A DNA stretch of 64,000 nt. Source: Dasypus novemcinctus (Eukaryota > Chordata > Mammalia > Cingulata > Dasypodidae). Of this stretch, positions 10,541 through 22,339 are shown piece after piece. The notes beneath the pieces were generated by a model. That model had not been told where the DNA came from. It saw only the letters and a list, made by a program, of their open reading frames with translations, and searched no databases. The stretch lies in assembly GCF_030445035.2 (NCBI RefSeq), contig NC_080696.1, positions 28,223,661-28,287,660 of the forward strand, given 5' to 3'. A program made the position numbers and the translations under genes. Positions within the stretch are counted from its first letter, which is position 1; each line of letters opens with the position of its first letter.

Positions 10541-11566
10541 TATATGAGAAAACTAGTGAAATAAAAATTTTCACAAAACCATGCTAAACAAAAGAATACA
10601 ACAAGGGGAACTTTGAATCATGATTTTAAAAGAATAGATAAAAATGTGTAAGAGAGGGTTTGAGTTGTTTTTGTTTACTTTGGTCCAATCCTTCTCATCA
10701 GCTTGGTAATGGCTTTGAAGATGACAGCTTGCATTTCTGTTATAATCTATACCGTAAGGAGCAGGAAGGACTTATTCTCAATGGTTTGCAGTTGATAGTT
10801 TTACTTGGATGGTAACTCCCTGTAGGTCCATCTCCAGGGACCTGCATTTATTTCACCTAACTCAGAACCTTCCCAGTGCTCAGGTTGCTCAGGCTATTTA
10901 CCAAAATATTTAAGTAAATAAACTAGTTGCTACATGGCTCACAGGATTGTAGTTGGGGCTGGAAAAGACTAAGCCAAATGCTTTGGAGAAATGAGGTGGT
11001 TTGTCTAATAAGGTCTTTGAAAAGCTGCAATATATTCTTGCATATCTAGATTCAACGTGCATGCAAGGGCTAGGTGCATAAATACAAAAGACCTTAAAAA
11101 TGTCCTAATCTCTCAGCTCTGGTTGACCCTTAAGATTTGTACAAACAGGATGTGTAGGGTTGTGGAGTCATAAACTGGCTGAGTGTTAAACCTATGTTCC
11201 ATTGTACAGATAAAACATATCTGCAAGGACTTTGAAATTTTTTATTGATCTTAGGTCTGTGTGGAAATTTCTGCCCATTCACTTTGTGACCACTAAGCTA
11301 TTGGAACAGAGATTTAAGTGACCATACCTGGAAAATTTTACCAGTTTCACAAAATTAGTGCCAGAAACTGACTAAACAAACAACTACAGCAAGCAGTCAC
11401 AACAAACCATGGATTCAGGAAAATCTGATTTTGGACTGGCCACCTTAAAATATTCAAAGGATCCAGTTTTCAGAGCATGCAATGGAAGAAGGAAGAATAT
11501 CCCACATACAAGGGAAAAAGTGATATAAATGAAACTTTAGGAAACCCATATTTTGAACTTACTAGG
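10541..11566. other. Unique sequence, no gene seen
   Basis: No open frame, repeat or RNA gene recognised. Confidence 0.4.
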
Positions 11567-12023
11567 TGTGATGGTTAGGCTATTGTATCAACATGGCCAG
11601 GTAATTATGCCCAGTTCTTTGGTCAAGTAAGCACTGAACTAACTGTAATACAAGGGCATTTATGAACTTTAGTCACCATTGACCTTACTGTAGTGGTAAA
11701 TCATAGATAGCTGGTTATAATTACATCAGTCAGGGAGATTGCCATTAGCAATGAGTGACACTTGACCCAATCAGTTGAATCCCTTAAAAGTGTAAGTGAT
11801 TCCAGCATTGAGAGAATTTCCCAGCTCATCTTTGGACAGCCAACATCTCCCAGAATGCATCAAGAATCTTCACTGGACTTTTACCAGAGCTCCTGGTTGC
11901 AGCCTGCCTGCAGAACCTGAACTTGTGTAACCCCATGGCTGCATGAGAAACTCTGATAAATCTCTTACTATTGACAGATATCCCTTGTTGATTCTGTTTC
12001 CCTAGAAAACCCTGACTAATACA
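11567..12023 (+). mobile_element. Solo ERVL-type LTR (MLT2-like)
   Basis: It starts TGTGATGGTTAGGC and ends CCTGACTAATACA, and shares its full length with the LTRs of ERV-C and with 21562-22002. Layout and the CCCTGACTAATACA end match the ERVL/MLT2 group. The flanks (CTAGG and CTGCA) do not form an obvious 5-bp duplication, so age or rearrangement has erased it. Confidence 0.85.
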
Positions 12024-12029
12024 CTGCAA

Positions 12030-13620
12030 AGATTACAAATTACCATATTTTATATACTTTTCCATTTTTTTAAAGAAGGTATTTAGATTACATAAATGAT
12101 ATATAAGAAATATAAGGGATTCCCATATGTCCTGTTCCTCATTCCTCCCATATTTTCCCACATTAACAGCATCCTTCATACATGTGGTACATGTTTGAAA
12201 ATTGATGAACACATTTTGGAGCATTGCCTATAATGCTATATAGGAATTATATATGGATTATAGTTTCCTATTGTAGTTTACACCATGTCCTGCACAATTT
12301 TGTAAGTTTTGACAGGATATATGATGGCCTGTATCTGTCATTGCCATTAAATTCAGGACAATTCCCAAGTCTGGGAAATGCCCCCATATTACACTTATTT
12401 TTCCCTCTCCCTCCCCTCAGGACCTCCAATGGCCACTGCCTTCTCATGAAGGGTAAAAGTTCTTCCATTGCCAGAATCACATTGTCTATAGTAGAATACC
12501 AGTAAGTCTACTCTAGTCCATCATTCATTCCCCAATCCTGAGTATTCTGGGATGGTGAATCCACTCCATCCTTTAATTGGGAGGGGTCTTAGATACCATG
12601 GGGCAGATGGATGGGACTATCTTGGTTGCAGTTGCACACACTGTGTAGCTTGGGATGGTCCTTGTCCATCATTATCTCCTTTTTAGTTCTCCTGGATGAG
12701 TCCAATGAACTGGAGAGTAGGTGTTGCAACTCTGTTGAGATTCAGGCCTCAAATGGCATATGGATAGCCCAAAGATTTATATACCCTTATCAACTCTAGT
12801 ACTAACTATAGGTTCAGGTAGAAGGGGCAGAAAAGTCACGTGTAGGGAAACCACAACTGAGTCCACCTCTGTCACACTGGGGAGTATAAGTTCAAAATAG
12901 TGCCCTCTGGCATGATGCCAGGCCTGAGCTGTCTGCCCTGCATATAGTGTCTGGATGTCTCCAGAGCCCTCAGGAGCCCTAATGTTTGAGGCAGTGTTTA
13001 CTTTGGCAGTCAATGAGATCCTGCTGAAGCATAACCTCTGGAATGACCTCGTGACTCACTTTGAAGTCTCTTACCTTATAAACTCATTTGTCTTTACCCT
13101 TTCCCCCTTTTCGTCAAGGTCTTTCTCCTCCTAGCATTGATAATTGGTGCTTGGTAGTAATCCATCAGTGCCAGGGAGGCTCATCCTTATGAGTCAAATC
13201 CCATGCTGGGCGGAAGGTAATGCATTTATATATTGAGTTCGACTTAAGAGAGGCCACATTTGAGCAACAAGGATTCTCTCAGGAGGTAACTCTTAGGCAC
13301 CCTATAATACTATGCTAAGTTTCAATTTCAGAAGTAAAGTTTCATAAATAACAGTCATCACTTTCAAGGGCTTGCCATCAGTCCATCCTTCTTCACTAGT
13401 CACTGTCTCTGTACTTGGGGGATTCTTGCTGCCCCATTCAAGAATGTGGCATGCTCCCCAGAATGGGAATTTGATATTCTTTCAGTTGTGTGTAAATCTC
13501 TGCCCATTGTGACAATGCCCCATGTATACTTACGTACATTTATATGCTTTATAGGTTTGCCCCAGGTCACCCTCCTCCCATGCATCCCCCATTACTGACA
13601 CCCTACAGCAATCATCCTCT
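12030..13620 (-). mobile_element. LINE-1 3'UTR fragment(s)
   Basis: The sequence begins with a T-rich tract and, reverse-complemented, contains GGGCTCCTGAGGGCTCTGGA and GGGAATTGTCCTGAATTTAA-type blocks. These parallel the plus-strand LINE-1 3' region at 45480-46070. No coding part is visible. Confidence 0.65.
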
Positions 13621-14812
13621 CCTGCCACAGTTGTAACCCTTCTGTGATCCAGAACTTCTTCAGACATGAAACCAACACAGTAATCAAATACAATTAATAG
13701 GAAAATGAAATAATGATAGTTTAAAAATTATCAATGAAAATACAAAAAAATTAAAGGTAAATTTGAAATGAGGAAAAGTAAAATAAATTTTAAAAATTTA
13801 ACATGTCTTTCATCATTGTAAGATGTGCTGTATTGTGTGTTAAGTGACATTTTCTTCTGTTTATTCCCCCAGGGTGTTATTTATTTATTTATTTTGTCTT
13901 CAGAGAAGCTTTTATTACAGTAAATTCACATACAATGTATAGGAGATTCCATATACCCAACATCTTCCCCTTTTTCCTCTATTGAAGGCATTTACATGTG
14001 GATGATACATTTGTTGTAATTGATGTACAGATATTGAAACATTGCTACTAACCATGGTCAGTGATTTACATTATGGTTTACATTTGAAACCATACACCTT
14101 TATAAATTTTGATGAAATTTAACATGGTCTTCCATCACCCCAAAAATGCCCCATATTCCATCTATTTTATTCCTTCCTTCCCCTCCCTTGAAGAACAAGT
14201 TTCAGAGTTACTTACATTTTGGGCTTTACATACTGTTCTGTCCTCCCCTATGAGGCACCACCCTAGCTCTCGAGAGATTCCCTCCTTTCTATTTGATAAG
14301 CACAGCAGAACTCCCCAGGATGGGAGTCCAACACCTTCCCACTCATTATATGGCCCTGCACCCACTGATACAACACACAATTGACAAGATGAACTCTCAC
14401 TCCCTAGATGCCTACCCCAGGTGCACCCTGTCCTGCATCCTCCCTACATCCAACTCTGTAAACTGGTAATCCCCCTTGCCATACTTGGTAAAATAACATT
14501 CCCAACATTGTAGTTTCAATCACATACCTACAAATCCCCAGTGTTCACCTGCTCCCTCCCCCATCATTCCCCCATTTCCATTGACAGTCCAACCAACCCT
14601 CCCCTCCCTAACCCTTCACAAACCAGCACCTACCTAATAGCATCACTGCCGATCCAGCACTGTCATGCCCTTCCACTGCACAACTACTCCTATACACCTT
14701 ACCATAGGTTTCTCTCATATGGGCCTTGGCTCACAATCTTCTGCTCCCTTTCTATCTCCTGTAAACCTATCTTCCAGACTCTAGCTCTGTGAGTTTTCTT
14801 AATTTGTTTAAT

Positions 14813-15043
14813 TCATATCAGTAAGGTCATGTAATATTTGTCCTTCAGTGCCTGGCTTGCTTCACTTAACATAAGGTCTTCAAGATTCATCCATGTTATC
14901 CCATGTGTTAACACTGCATTCTTTCTTACAGCTGAGTAATATTCCATTGTATATATATAGCACAATTTGTGTACCCATTCCTCTGTTGATGGACATTTAG
15001 GTTCCCATCTTTTGGTAGTAGTGAATAATGCCACTGTGGACAT
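14813..15043 (-). pseudogene. LINE-1 ORF2 C-terminal segment
   Basis: Seventy-six codons without a stop carry the conserved tail region of LINE-1 ORF2p, including TEEWVHKLCYIYTMEYYSAV, WMNLEDLMLSE and the closing DKYYMTLLI. ORF2p is the endonuclease and reverse transcriptase of LINE-1; only the segment after the Cys-rich region is left. The frame start at 15043 is at the deletion junction, not a native start. Confidence 0.85.
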
Positions 15044-15522
15044 TACTGTGCTCTATCTGTTCTTGTGCTTTTCTTGTTCTCATTCACATCCCTAGTTCCT
15101 CCTGAATTTTTTTGGGTCTTTTTATCTATCTGTCCTGATTTCAGCTGTCCTGTCTTCTGCTTTGCTGATTCTTTCCTCTGCCAGTTCAGATGTGTTGTTT
15201 GTACCTCTAGGGTATTTTTGATTTCTTGTGTTATGCCATTCATCACCATCAGGTCTGTTATCTTTTTATGTATATTTACAATTTCTTCAGTATGTTCCCA
15301 CAGTGACTTCTTAATATCCTTTATCTCTTCCTTCACTTCATTAATTTCACTCATGATATTTGTTTGGACACCCTTGATTAGTTCCCCATTTTGTATCTTC
15401 TCCTGTTTTTCAGTTTGTTCATTGGAGTGGGCCGTGTCTTCCTGTTTTCTTAGTATGGCTTGTAATTTTTTGTTGTGTCTAACCATTTGTTTATCTTGAT
15501 GAGCTATTTCGTTTCTTTGCAT
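15043..15522 (-). pseudogene. LINE-1 ORF1 N-terminal / coiled-coil segment
   Basis: The frame encodes 159 residues that are rich in Lys, Glu and Gln. Its heptad-like pattern (EINEVKEEIKDIKKSLWEHT) and a downstream KKITDLMVMNGITQEIKNTL fit the coiled coil of LINE-1 ORF1p, which trimerises and binds RNA. The RNA-recognition and C-terminal domains are missing. The final ~20 residues are Lys/Thr/Arg-rich and end exactly where ORF2 sequence begins, so the stop is probably created by the deletion. Confidence 0.78.
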
Positions 15523-15590
15523 TCACCAAGGATATTTTTTTTTGCTTGGTTCCTCTCATTCTATATCCTTGCAGTTGTCTCTGTTCCCTT

Positions 15591-16590
15591 GTTAAAAAAA
15601 AAAAGGCTCAGAGAAAAGGAAAGAGATAAGGAAAGGAGAATAGTATTAATCATAAAACATACAAGAGGAACTGTACAAAAGTTTGGAAACTAAGTAATAT
15701 GAGTAAAATTCATAACAAATACAAAGGAATAAGAATAAAGAGTTGGGATTGAAAAAACTAGAAAAAAATAGAATGAATTTGAAGACTAGACAGATGAGGA
15801 AAAAAATAAAACAAGAAACAAAATAGAAAAAAAAATTAATGAATTGAAAGACTAAGCAGGAAACGGACTTTGGCCCAGTGGTTAGGGCGTCCGTCTACCA
15901 CATGGGAGGTCCACGGGTCAAACCCCAGGCCTCCTTGACCCATGTGGAGCTGGCCCATGCACAGTGCTGATGCACACAAGGAGTGCCCTGCCACGCAGGG
16001 GTGTCCCCCGTGTAGGGGAGCCCCACGTGCAAGGAGTGCACCCATAAGGAGAGCTGCCCAGCGTGAAAGAAAGTGCTGCCGGCCCAGGAATGGCACCACA
16101 CACTTCCCTTGCAACTGATGACAACAGAAGTGGACAAAGAAACAAGACACAGCACAACTGGGGGAGGGGAGGGGAATTAAATAAATAAAAAGAAATAAAT
16201 CTTTAAAAAAAAAGACTAAGCAGATGAGAAGAGAATAGAAAGGGGAAAAAAGAAGACAAAGAAAAAGAAACATAAAGACCAAAGAAGTGGTGGAATGAAA
16301 GAAAATCAACAGAAGCTAGAAGACAAAAAAATGAAGGAAAGAAGAGAAAGTAGGTTGAAAAATTAGGTAAAAGAATGAAGGAAACAAAAGGTAAAAGAAC
16401 AAACAAGAAACAAAAGAGTAACAACCCAAGAAGAGCAGCCTTCCCTCTTAGGCCCCTAGGGACCTCCCAAGACTGCTGGTGCTCATCAGTCACTCACCCT
16501 GCAGCCTGCCCTCTGCAGGTGATGTACCCAGTTTTAGTGAATAAAAGAAAAAAGAAAAAAAGGTCCCAAACAACCATAAAATAAAATAAT
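15591..16590. repeat. Purine-rich low-complexity region interrupted by a SINE
   Basis: Long GAAAA/AGAAA-rich plus-strand tracts occupy 15591-15846 and 16224-16420. After them come a C-rich stretch at 16437-16530 and another A-rich run. It may be the 5' part of the deleted LINE-1, but it has no clear match to the LINE-1 5'UTR at 63011. Confidence 0.5.
15860..16210 (+). mobile_element. DAS-type SINE, full length, with target duplication
   Basis: The tRNA-like head carries GGCCCAGTGGTTAGGGCGTC and GGTCCACGGGTCAAACCCC (A- and B-box positions). A long body follows (GGAGTGCCCTGCCACGCAGG, GTAGGGGAGCCCCACGTGCA), then an A-rich tail. AAAGACTAAGCAG occurs on both sides (15847-15859 and 16211-16223), a perfect 13-bp target duplication. 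This family is characteristic of Xenarthra. Confidence 0.95.
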
Positions 16591-16939
16591 AGAAACACAG
16601 TCTACGAGTTCCTATCATGAGGTGCTAGCTGGGTGCCTTACTCTCTCTAGATCCCTTCTCTTAGGAGGTACCAAGGTTTGAACCAGGTACCTATGTGCAA
16701 GGTAGGCATTTCCCTCTTTTTCTACAGCAGCTCTACAAGCTAAATAGGCAACAAACACCTCAATCTTCATATTAAGGTGGTGGTAAAACTAAAGTGATCT
16801 TGATTCCATTGGGAATGTTAGGTTTTCATAAAACAATAGAAAAAGTAATTTTTCCTGTATTGTTAAAATAAACTACCTGTTGATGTAAGCAAAGTAATTA
16901 TATATTGTAAGAGATTTGCTCTGAGATAGTTTCCAAAAT
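16591..16939. other. Unassigned sequence
   Basis: 16665-16715 (GAGGTACCAAGGTTTGAACC) may be a minus-strand SINE remnant. Nothing else recognised. Confidence 0.35.
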
Positions 16940-17330
16940 CACTTTGGTAACTTATGTATGTAAATAGAATGTTTTATTATTATGGAAAAAGAAAGTAGTT
17001 ATGCCCTAAAATAAAATAACTGGTTATTAAGAAAAAGTAAAGTGTGGGACAAATCCTGAATGAATACAGAAAGTTCAAAAGGTTCATGGAAAAATAATTT
17101 TTATGGTTAAAGTTGAGTAAGATTTGATGGGTCTATTTATAAAAATTTAATAGCTTTAATATCAAATCTAATGATGTAAAGCTAAAATTTTGTTCTTTCT
17201 CTATTAATGTGACAAAGTTTTTAAGCTGTTAGTCTGTTTTAGTAGAAGTTGATAGAGTTTTTCTCCTGAATAACACGAAGAAACAAACACAACAAAAAAG
17301 AAAGTTTATCTGGTTCTTCCTGCCCCCATT
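16940..17330 (+). repeat. AT-rich cassette, copy 3 (fragment)
   Basis: It aligns with 37220-37560 of ERV-B and with the reverse complement of about 208-460 of ERV-A, including AAGATTTGATGGGTCTAT and ACTGGTTATTAAGAAA-like blocks. No LTR or retroviral coding sequence is recognised next to it. Confidence 0.7.
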
Positions 17331-18075
17331 TCCCTTAGGCAGGTGGACTTCTATCAGTTTTCAGTGGCTGGACTAGTTAGATGCCTGTCTCTGCCCCCTC
17401 CTTGGCCAAGTTCCTCTCCCAAGGTGGCTGGGTCTGACAGCTTGCCTAAGCAGATTCCCCCTTTCCTCTCCCCAGGGCCACCTCAATGCTGGCTGGTGTC
17501 CTCCCTGAGATTCAAAGGTGGCTCAGGTTCCCAAATGGCAGAAAGGAAACCACTCTCCACCCTTCACCAGGGCTCCCTTCCTCCAGGGAATGCTTCCTCC
17601 CACTCAGCTGGCCTTTGAGAGCAGGGGGTCCACAGAGGCTATTTGCCTTGAGGGTGGGACTTATCCACCAACTTTTCCAGCCACAGGGCTGAGCACCTCA
17701 TGGTTTTCTCTTGGGATCTTTGTCTCTTTGTCCAGCTCCCTCCTTAATGATGCCTGCATGCCTGCAGCCTTCTGCTCTGTGGATTCCCCAAACAGCTCAC
17801 TCAGGTTAGGCCCCTGCCCTTTCTCTACCATTTTTGTGAAAGAACTCAGCAGTGCCCACCTCCATTGATGCCATTTTCCCAGACTAGTCTCTTAATTACC
17901 AATTTTTAATCTGCTCAGTGAGTAAAAGGAAAACATGAGAAGGATGTCTCACCAAATAGAGAATATAAATAAACAGCTAAGAAGTATAAAATCAACTGAA
18001 ATAGAAATTCTGGAGGTGAAAAGTATAATCTGTGATAATGAGAACTTCTCTAGAGGTGGTCGACAACAGTAGTTC
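17331..18075. other. Unique sequence, no gene seen
   Basis: A C-rich segment (17330-17880) gives overlapping frames of up to 116 codons with no recognised domain. Composition rather than coding pressure explains them. Confidence 0.4.
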
Positions 18076-18549
18076 TGATGTGGGCTATGGGTGGAGGGCT
18101 CTTTGTCTCTTCAGAGATAACTAAGTTGTTTGACTTGTGGGTGTGGAACGGTGGGGGGCTGCAGTCCTGCCCTTGGGGACTGGCAGCGGCTCCAGTCCCA
18201 GGAAATGTTTAACAATGCGGGGGCTATAAACTTTAAGTATTTAGGGGAAATGCAAAAACCAAATGTGCTAAAGGCTTATCTAGAATGTCTGGAGTCCATG
18301 CTAAAAGCTTACCTAAGATGTGGAAGATATATGCTAATTGAAGCCTATTGAGAACTGAAACAAAGGGACCATTTGGCCTTTCCTCTCTGTATAAAGGACA
18401 TTTGAAAATCTTGTTCAGGGCTCGGGATTCAAACTGAAAGCTCCCGAGTCCGGCCGGCCGTCAATAAACCATTTTTCCTTCTCAAAATCATTCCTGAGTC
18501 CTGGCCTCTCTATACTCAAATAATTGAACTTCTCTTAAATTCCACAACA
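18076..18549 (+). mobile_element. Solo class I LTR, copy 1
   Basis: It starts TGATGTGGGC and ends CCACAACA, with TATAAA at 18390-18395 and AATAAA at 18463-18468. GTTC flanks both sides (18072-18075 and 18550-18553), the 4-bp duplication typical of gammaretrovirus-like (ERV1) integration. A second member of the same family lies 313 bp downstream. Confidence 0.9.
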
Positions 18550-19600
18550 GTTCCCCTGGCTAAAGACCTGAACCACTCTCTGAGCAGCCTGGAGTTGTGC
18601 ACCTTCCTATTTCACCCAGATCATGTTCATTCCATAAGATGTATCAGTGAGACTTTCTAGGTTTCTTATGAACTTTACTGGTCACTAGTGATGTTGAATG
18701 AATGTTCATACCCTTGCTGCTTAACTCACTGCAGATCCTATTACTTAAGGTGTACAGGGGAGGGAGATGGTCAATTATTCATTTTTTTAAGAGACCTTTA
18801 CTTCCTTCTGAGAACCCAAGACTGCACCCAGTGTGAATGAAAGTCCCCCAAAGGAGAGATACTGATGTGGGCTATGGGTGAGAGTCTCTTTGTCTCTTTA
18901 GAGATAACCTTAAACTATCTGTGACTTGTGGGTGTGGGATGATAAAAGGTTGCAGTCCTGCCCTTGGTGAGCAGGAAACAGTTTAACAAAGCAAGGTCTA
19001 TAAACTTTAAGTATTCAGGGGAAATGCAAACCAAATATGCTAAAAGCTTATCAGAATGCCTGAGGTCCATGCTAAAAGCTTACCTAAGAAGTGGAAATAT
19101 ATGCTGATTCAAGCCTATTGAGAACTGAAACAAAAGGACCATTTGGCCTTTCCTCTCTGTATAAAAGGGACTAAAAAATCTTGGTCGGGCTGGGGATTGA
19201 AACGGAAAGTTCCTGAGTCCAGCCGGCTGTCAATAAACCATTTTTCCTTCTCAAAATCATTCCTGAGTCCTGGCCTCTCTATACTCAAATAATTGAACCT
19301 CTCAAATTCTACAACAATACAGCTCTATACTCAGAGATATTCCACATTCTTCCCTCTGAGTCCCCATTAAACTTCCAGGAAGATAGTGGCCCTCCATTAA
19401 CAAGGAGAATTATAACCCAAATTTCTGTGAACCCCAATGTCCCTGAGGATCCCGCAAATTCTTAAGTCAACCAGATCTCAAGGAAAGACCTCCTGATGTT
19501 ATATAAATTAACCTATCCCAATCTCACAAAGGAGAAAGATGATTGTTTTGACTCTTCAAGACAGTAATTGATGCCATTTAAATTTAACAATCAGTTTTTC
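18550..19600. repeat. Segmental duplication, copy 1 part 3 (pairs with 52390-52625 plus 60914-61260)
   Basis: Leaving out the solo LTR at 18863-19316, the block parallels the two flanks of ERV-C. GCAGCCTGGA, then TTATGAA-TTTACTG, then CTCACTGCAGATC match the left flank; GAGAACCCA, CAAATTCTTA and CAATCTCACA match the right flank. AGATC at 18733-18737 is the uninterrupted equivalent of the ERV-C target site. Confidence 0.78.
18863..19316 (+). mobile_element. Solo class I LTR, copy 2
   Basis: Same family and orientation as 18076-18549, with TATAAA at 19160-19165 and AATAAA at 19232-19237. ATAC on both sides (18859-18862 and 19317-19320) is a perfect 4-bp duplication, so it is a separate insertion and not the partner LTR of one provirus. 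The paralogous site in the other duplication copy lacks it. Confidence 0.9.
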
Positions 19601-19649
19601 AAGTTCTGCAAAAAGAATAATGGCTGCTGGGATTTTTTAAACTATTATA

Positions 19650-20110
19650 TTGATCTGTAGTTTCCTGTAGGTAGTATTGATATTAGAACGTTACTGAGTC
19701 TTACCATCCTTGAACAAATGATGTCTTACCATATGTCTAGGACTTCAGTTTAATGCAGGTATGTTTGCTAGTGTTCAAGTGTTTCACCCTTTCATTAAAT
19801 TCATTAGGTATTCAATTTGTTAGTGGATAATTAAATGGACTTCTAAAAAAATCCTTTGCTGTATTATAAAACCTTTTTTGTGTATCTTATATACGACAAG
19901 TTTGCTTTATTGTAAAATTATTGTAAAATTAGTATTGTGGATTCTTTGGAATTTGTTTTTATAAGATTATGTCATCTGTATGTAAGGATAGCTTTCCTTC
20001 TTCCATTCCAATCTGAATGACTTTATTTCTTTTTCTTACCCAACTGCTCTGGCTAGACTTCATAGGCAAGATTTTCAGGATTTCACTATTGAGTATTATG
20101 TTAGCAGTGA
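19650..20110 (-). mobile_element. LINE-1 ORF2 fragment, decayed
   Basis: The reverse complement reads like the RT region of LINE-1 (ATGACATAATCTTATA, GAAGGAAAGCTATCC-type blocks). Stops and indels are frequent. Confidence 0.6.
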
Positions 20111-21561
20111 GTTTTGTAGATGCAGGTATATGAACAGAGTAGAATGACTTCCACAAATGTCCCTCTGCTTAGTAAGCAGTAGAAAGTTCCCAGGTGATAG
20201 CATCCTGTGAGTGCATTTATGAAATCCTGGAATGTGAGTTAATTGTAGCATACCTACAATTTTATGGTTTTGAAGAACTGAATTCTTTCTAATGTCCACG
20301 TGTTCAAGTTTTAATAATCCACTCATGATAAAATATGCCTGAAACATTTTGATGTGTTCTTAAGTTTTAAAATTCAGTAAAGCATATCAAATGAATTTAT
20401 TCTTTCTAGAGGTTATTAAGAAAACAGTACTATTAATGGGTCAAGGGCAAGTACTAAAGACAATCCTTGGGGGCCATGGGAATACCAAGATTCCTTCAGG
20501 GATGTTGGTGTATGTGCCTGATGATAAGTTTAAAGCCATATGGTGGTGATATTGTAGTCCATATAAATGACACTGAACCCATGTGATTGTGAATCAAAAT
20601 AATAGAAATTTTTAAAAAATTGCTGATATGAACTTGCCATTGTTAACACCAAATATGTATGAAAATAGATTGATTTAAAATGAAATAAAAAGGAAGTTAA
20701 CTCTGAAGTCAACTCAGATATAAAGTGTAAAAACAAAGAAATTTACATATATAAGAAATATAAGAAACTAAAACCTAATGAGTATAGGAACAATATGTAT
20801 ATAAATATTCAAAAATAAGTTAATTCAGTAGTGAAATACAATGTAAGTTATATATTTGAAAATAACAGATAATTGGTTTTAAAAATACATAACCATTATG
20901 GAGAATGACTTGATTTTGGCAAAGTGGTAATTCATGTTTCACTTGCTAAAAGGAATATTCAGTAGTCACATGGAGGAAAAAAATACACAATGATGGGTGC
21001 AATAGAGGTAATGAGAGTGACAATGCATTTTTAGGAGTGCTAAAAGTACAGAATCCAGAAATATCAGGAAGAAAGCTTCCACGCTTTAAAATAATTTCAT
21101 AATACATCTAGACACAGAAACAGTTCTGTGTTGTTGGAAAAGGTATTTTGAATCTCACTAATGTCTATAATTTTTTAAAATCATGTGAAAATCAAAAGAA
21201 AAAAATTCATGTTATTTTCAAATAATATAGTGAGAAAAGAAGTACAGAATAACCCCAAATGAATGAAAGCTCTTTATCATGATTTATATTATGTACTGAA
21301 ATATACTTTCTCAAAAGAAGATACAAGGCACTAAGAAAATGAAACAATATTTGAGAAGACATTATAAATTATTTATAAAACAAAAAATGATTGGGGAGAA
21401 ATTAGGCAGTAAGAAAATTGGAAAAATATCAGTTCAAACTTGAAATGTAATATATATAGGGTGACAACGCCTAAGTAGAAAGAGAAGGTAATAAGTGGAA
21501 AGTGCTGAAAAGATATTGAGTGTAGAATGTTAAAGATTTGAAAGAGAAGTCAACAGGTGAG
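20111..21561. other. AT-rich unique sequence, no gene seen
   Basis: No frame above 83 codons and no recognised repeat. Confidence 0.4.
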
Positions 21562-22002
21562 TGTGATGGTTATGTTAATATGTCAACTTGGCCAGAATGT
21601 GTGCCCACTTTTTTGGTTAAGCAAGCACTGGGCTAATTGTAATATAAGGGCATTTGTGGACTTAAGTCATCAGTGAGTTTACTGCATAGATGGCTGATTA
21701 TGTCTACAGTCAACCAGGGAGATTGCCTTCAGCAATGTGTGATGCTTTATGTAATCAACTGAATGCCTTAAAAAGGGGAAGTGATTCAGCATTGAGAGAA
21801 AATTTCCCAGCTCCTCTTTGGACAGCCAGCAGTCTCCTGGGAACTTCGTGGGACTTTCATCAGAGCCCCTGGCTTTGCAGCCTGCCTACAGAATCTGGAT
21901 TTGTGCATCCCCACTATACATGAGAGAATTTTATAAAATCTCATACTCTTTACAGATATCTCCTGTTGATTCTGTTTCCATAGAGAACACTAAGTTAATA
22001 CA
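21562..22002 (+). mobile_element. Solo ERVL-type LTR (MLT2-like)
   Basis: It starts TGTGATGGTTATG and ends TAAGTTAATACA, matching 11567-12023 and the ERV-C LTRs throughout. No convincing 5-bp target duplication (GTGAG against ATGGG). Confidence 0.82.
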
Positions 22003-22339
22003 ATGGGGAATGGTATAGAATGTCTGAACCAGAAAACCAGCTGAAAGACTTGAAAGAAATACTAAAAATTACAATTCCTTTGTTTGATATGAAATTCTTT
22101 GAAGCTGCATATCAAAAGTGCACACTGAGCACTGACTAAGAAAGGCTAAATGCAAGGCATATTTTAGGAAAATTACCCATTAAAGAAAATATAAAAATCC
22201 TTATACATGCATTATGCAAAGTAATTACTATTTCATCAACAATTTTGAGAACAATATTTTGTGCCAGATGCAAATGGGGCAGTATATTTGTGGAAAGCAA
22301 TATTTGTGGTTTTATACCCAGCAACACAGAAATGTAATA

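Larger units (their letters stand above)
13870..15590 (-). mobile_element. Internally deleted LINE-1 (ORF1 start joined to ORF2 end)
   Basis: On the minus strand the element has a T-rich (A-tail) left end, a 3'UTR, the last ~76 codons of ORF2 and the first ~150 codons of ORF1, joined without the intervening 4-5 kb. The junction is near 15040-15060. The region beyond 15590 is purine-rich and may be its 5' part. A deletion by splicing or template switching during retrotransposition would produce this form. Confidence 0.78.

Noticed and set aside
15860-15935. Possible tRNA gene
   Set aside because: The A- and B-box-like segments belong to the head of a DAS SINE with body, A-tail and target duplication. 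The same applies to the heads at 10293, 10399 and 41475.
15836-16493. Minus-strand hydrophobic frames of 79-157 codons
   Set aside because: They arise from reading the purine-rich tract and the DAS SINE in antisense, giving Phe/Leu/Ser-rich artefacts.
18076-19316. One class I provirus with two LTRs and a short interior
   Set aside because: Each LTR has its own perfect 4-bp duplication, and the 313 bp between them match the other copy of the segmental duplication, not retroviral sequence.
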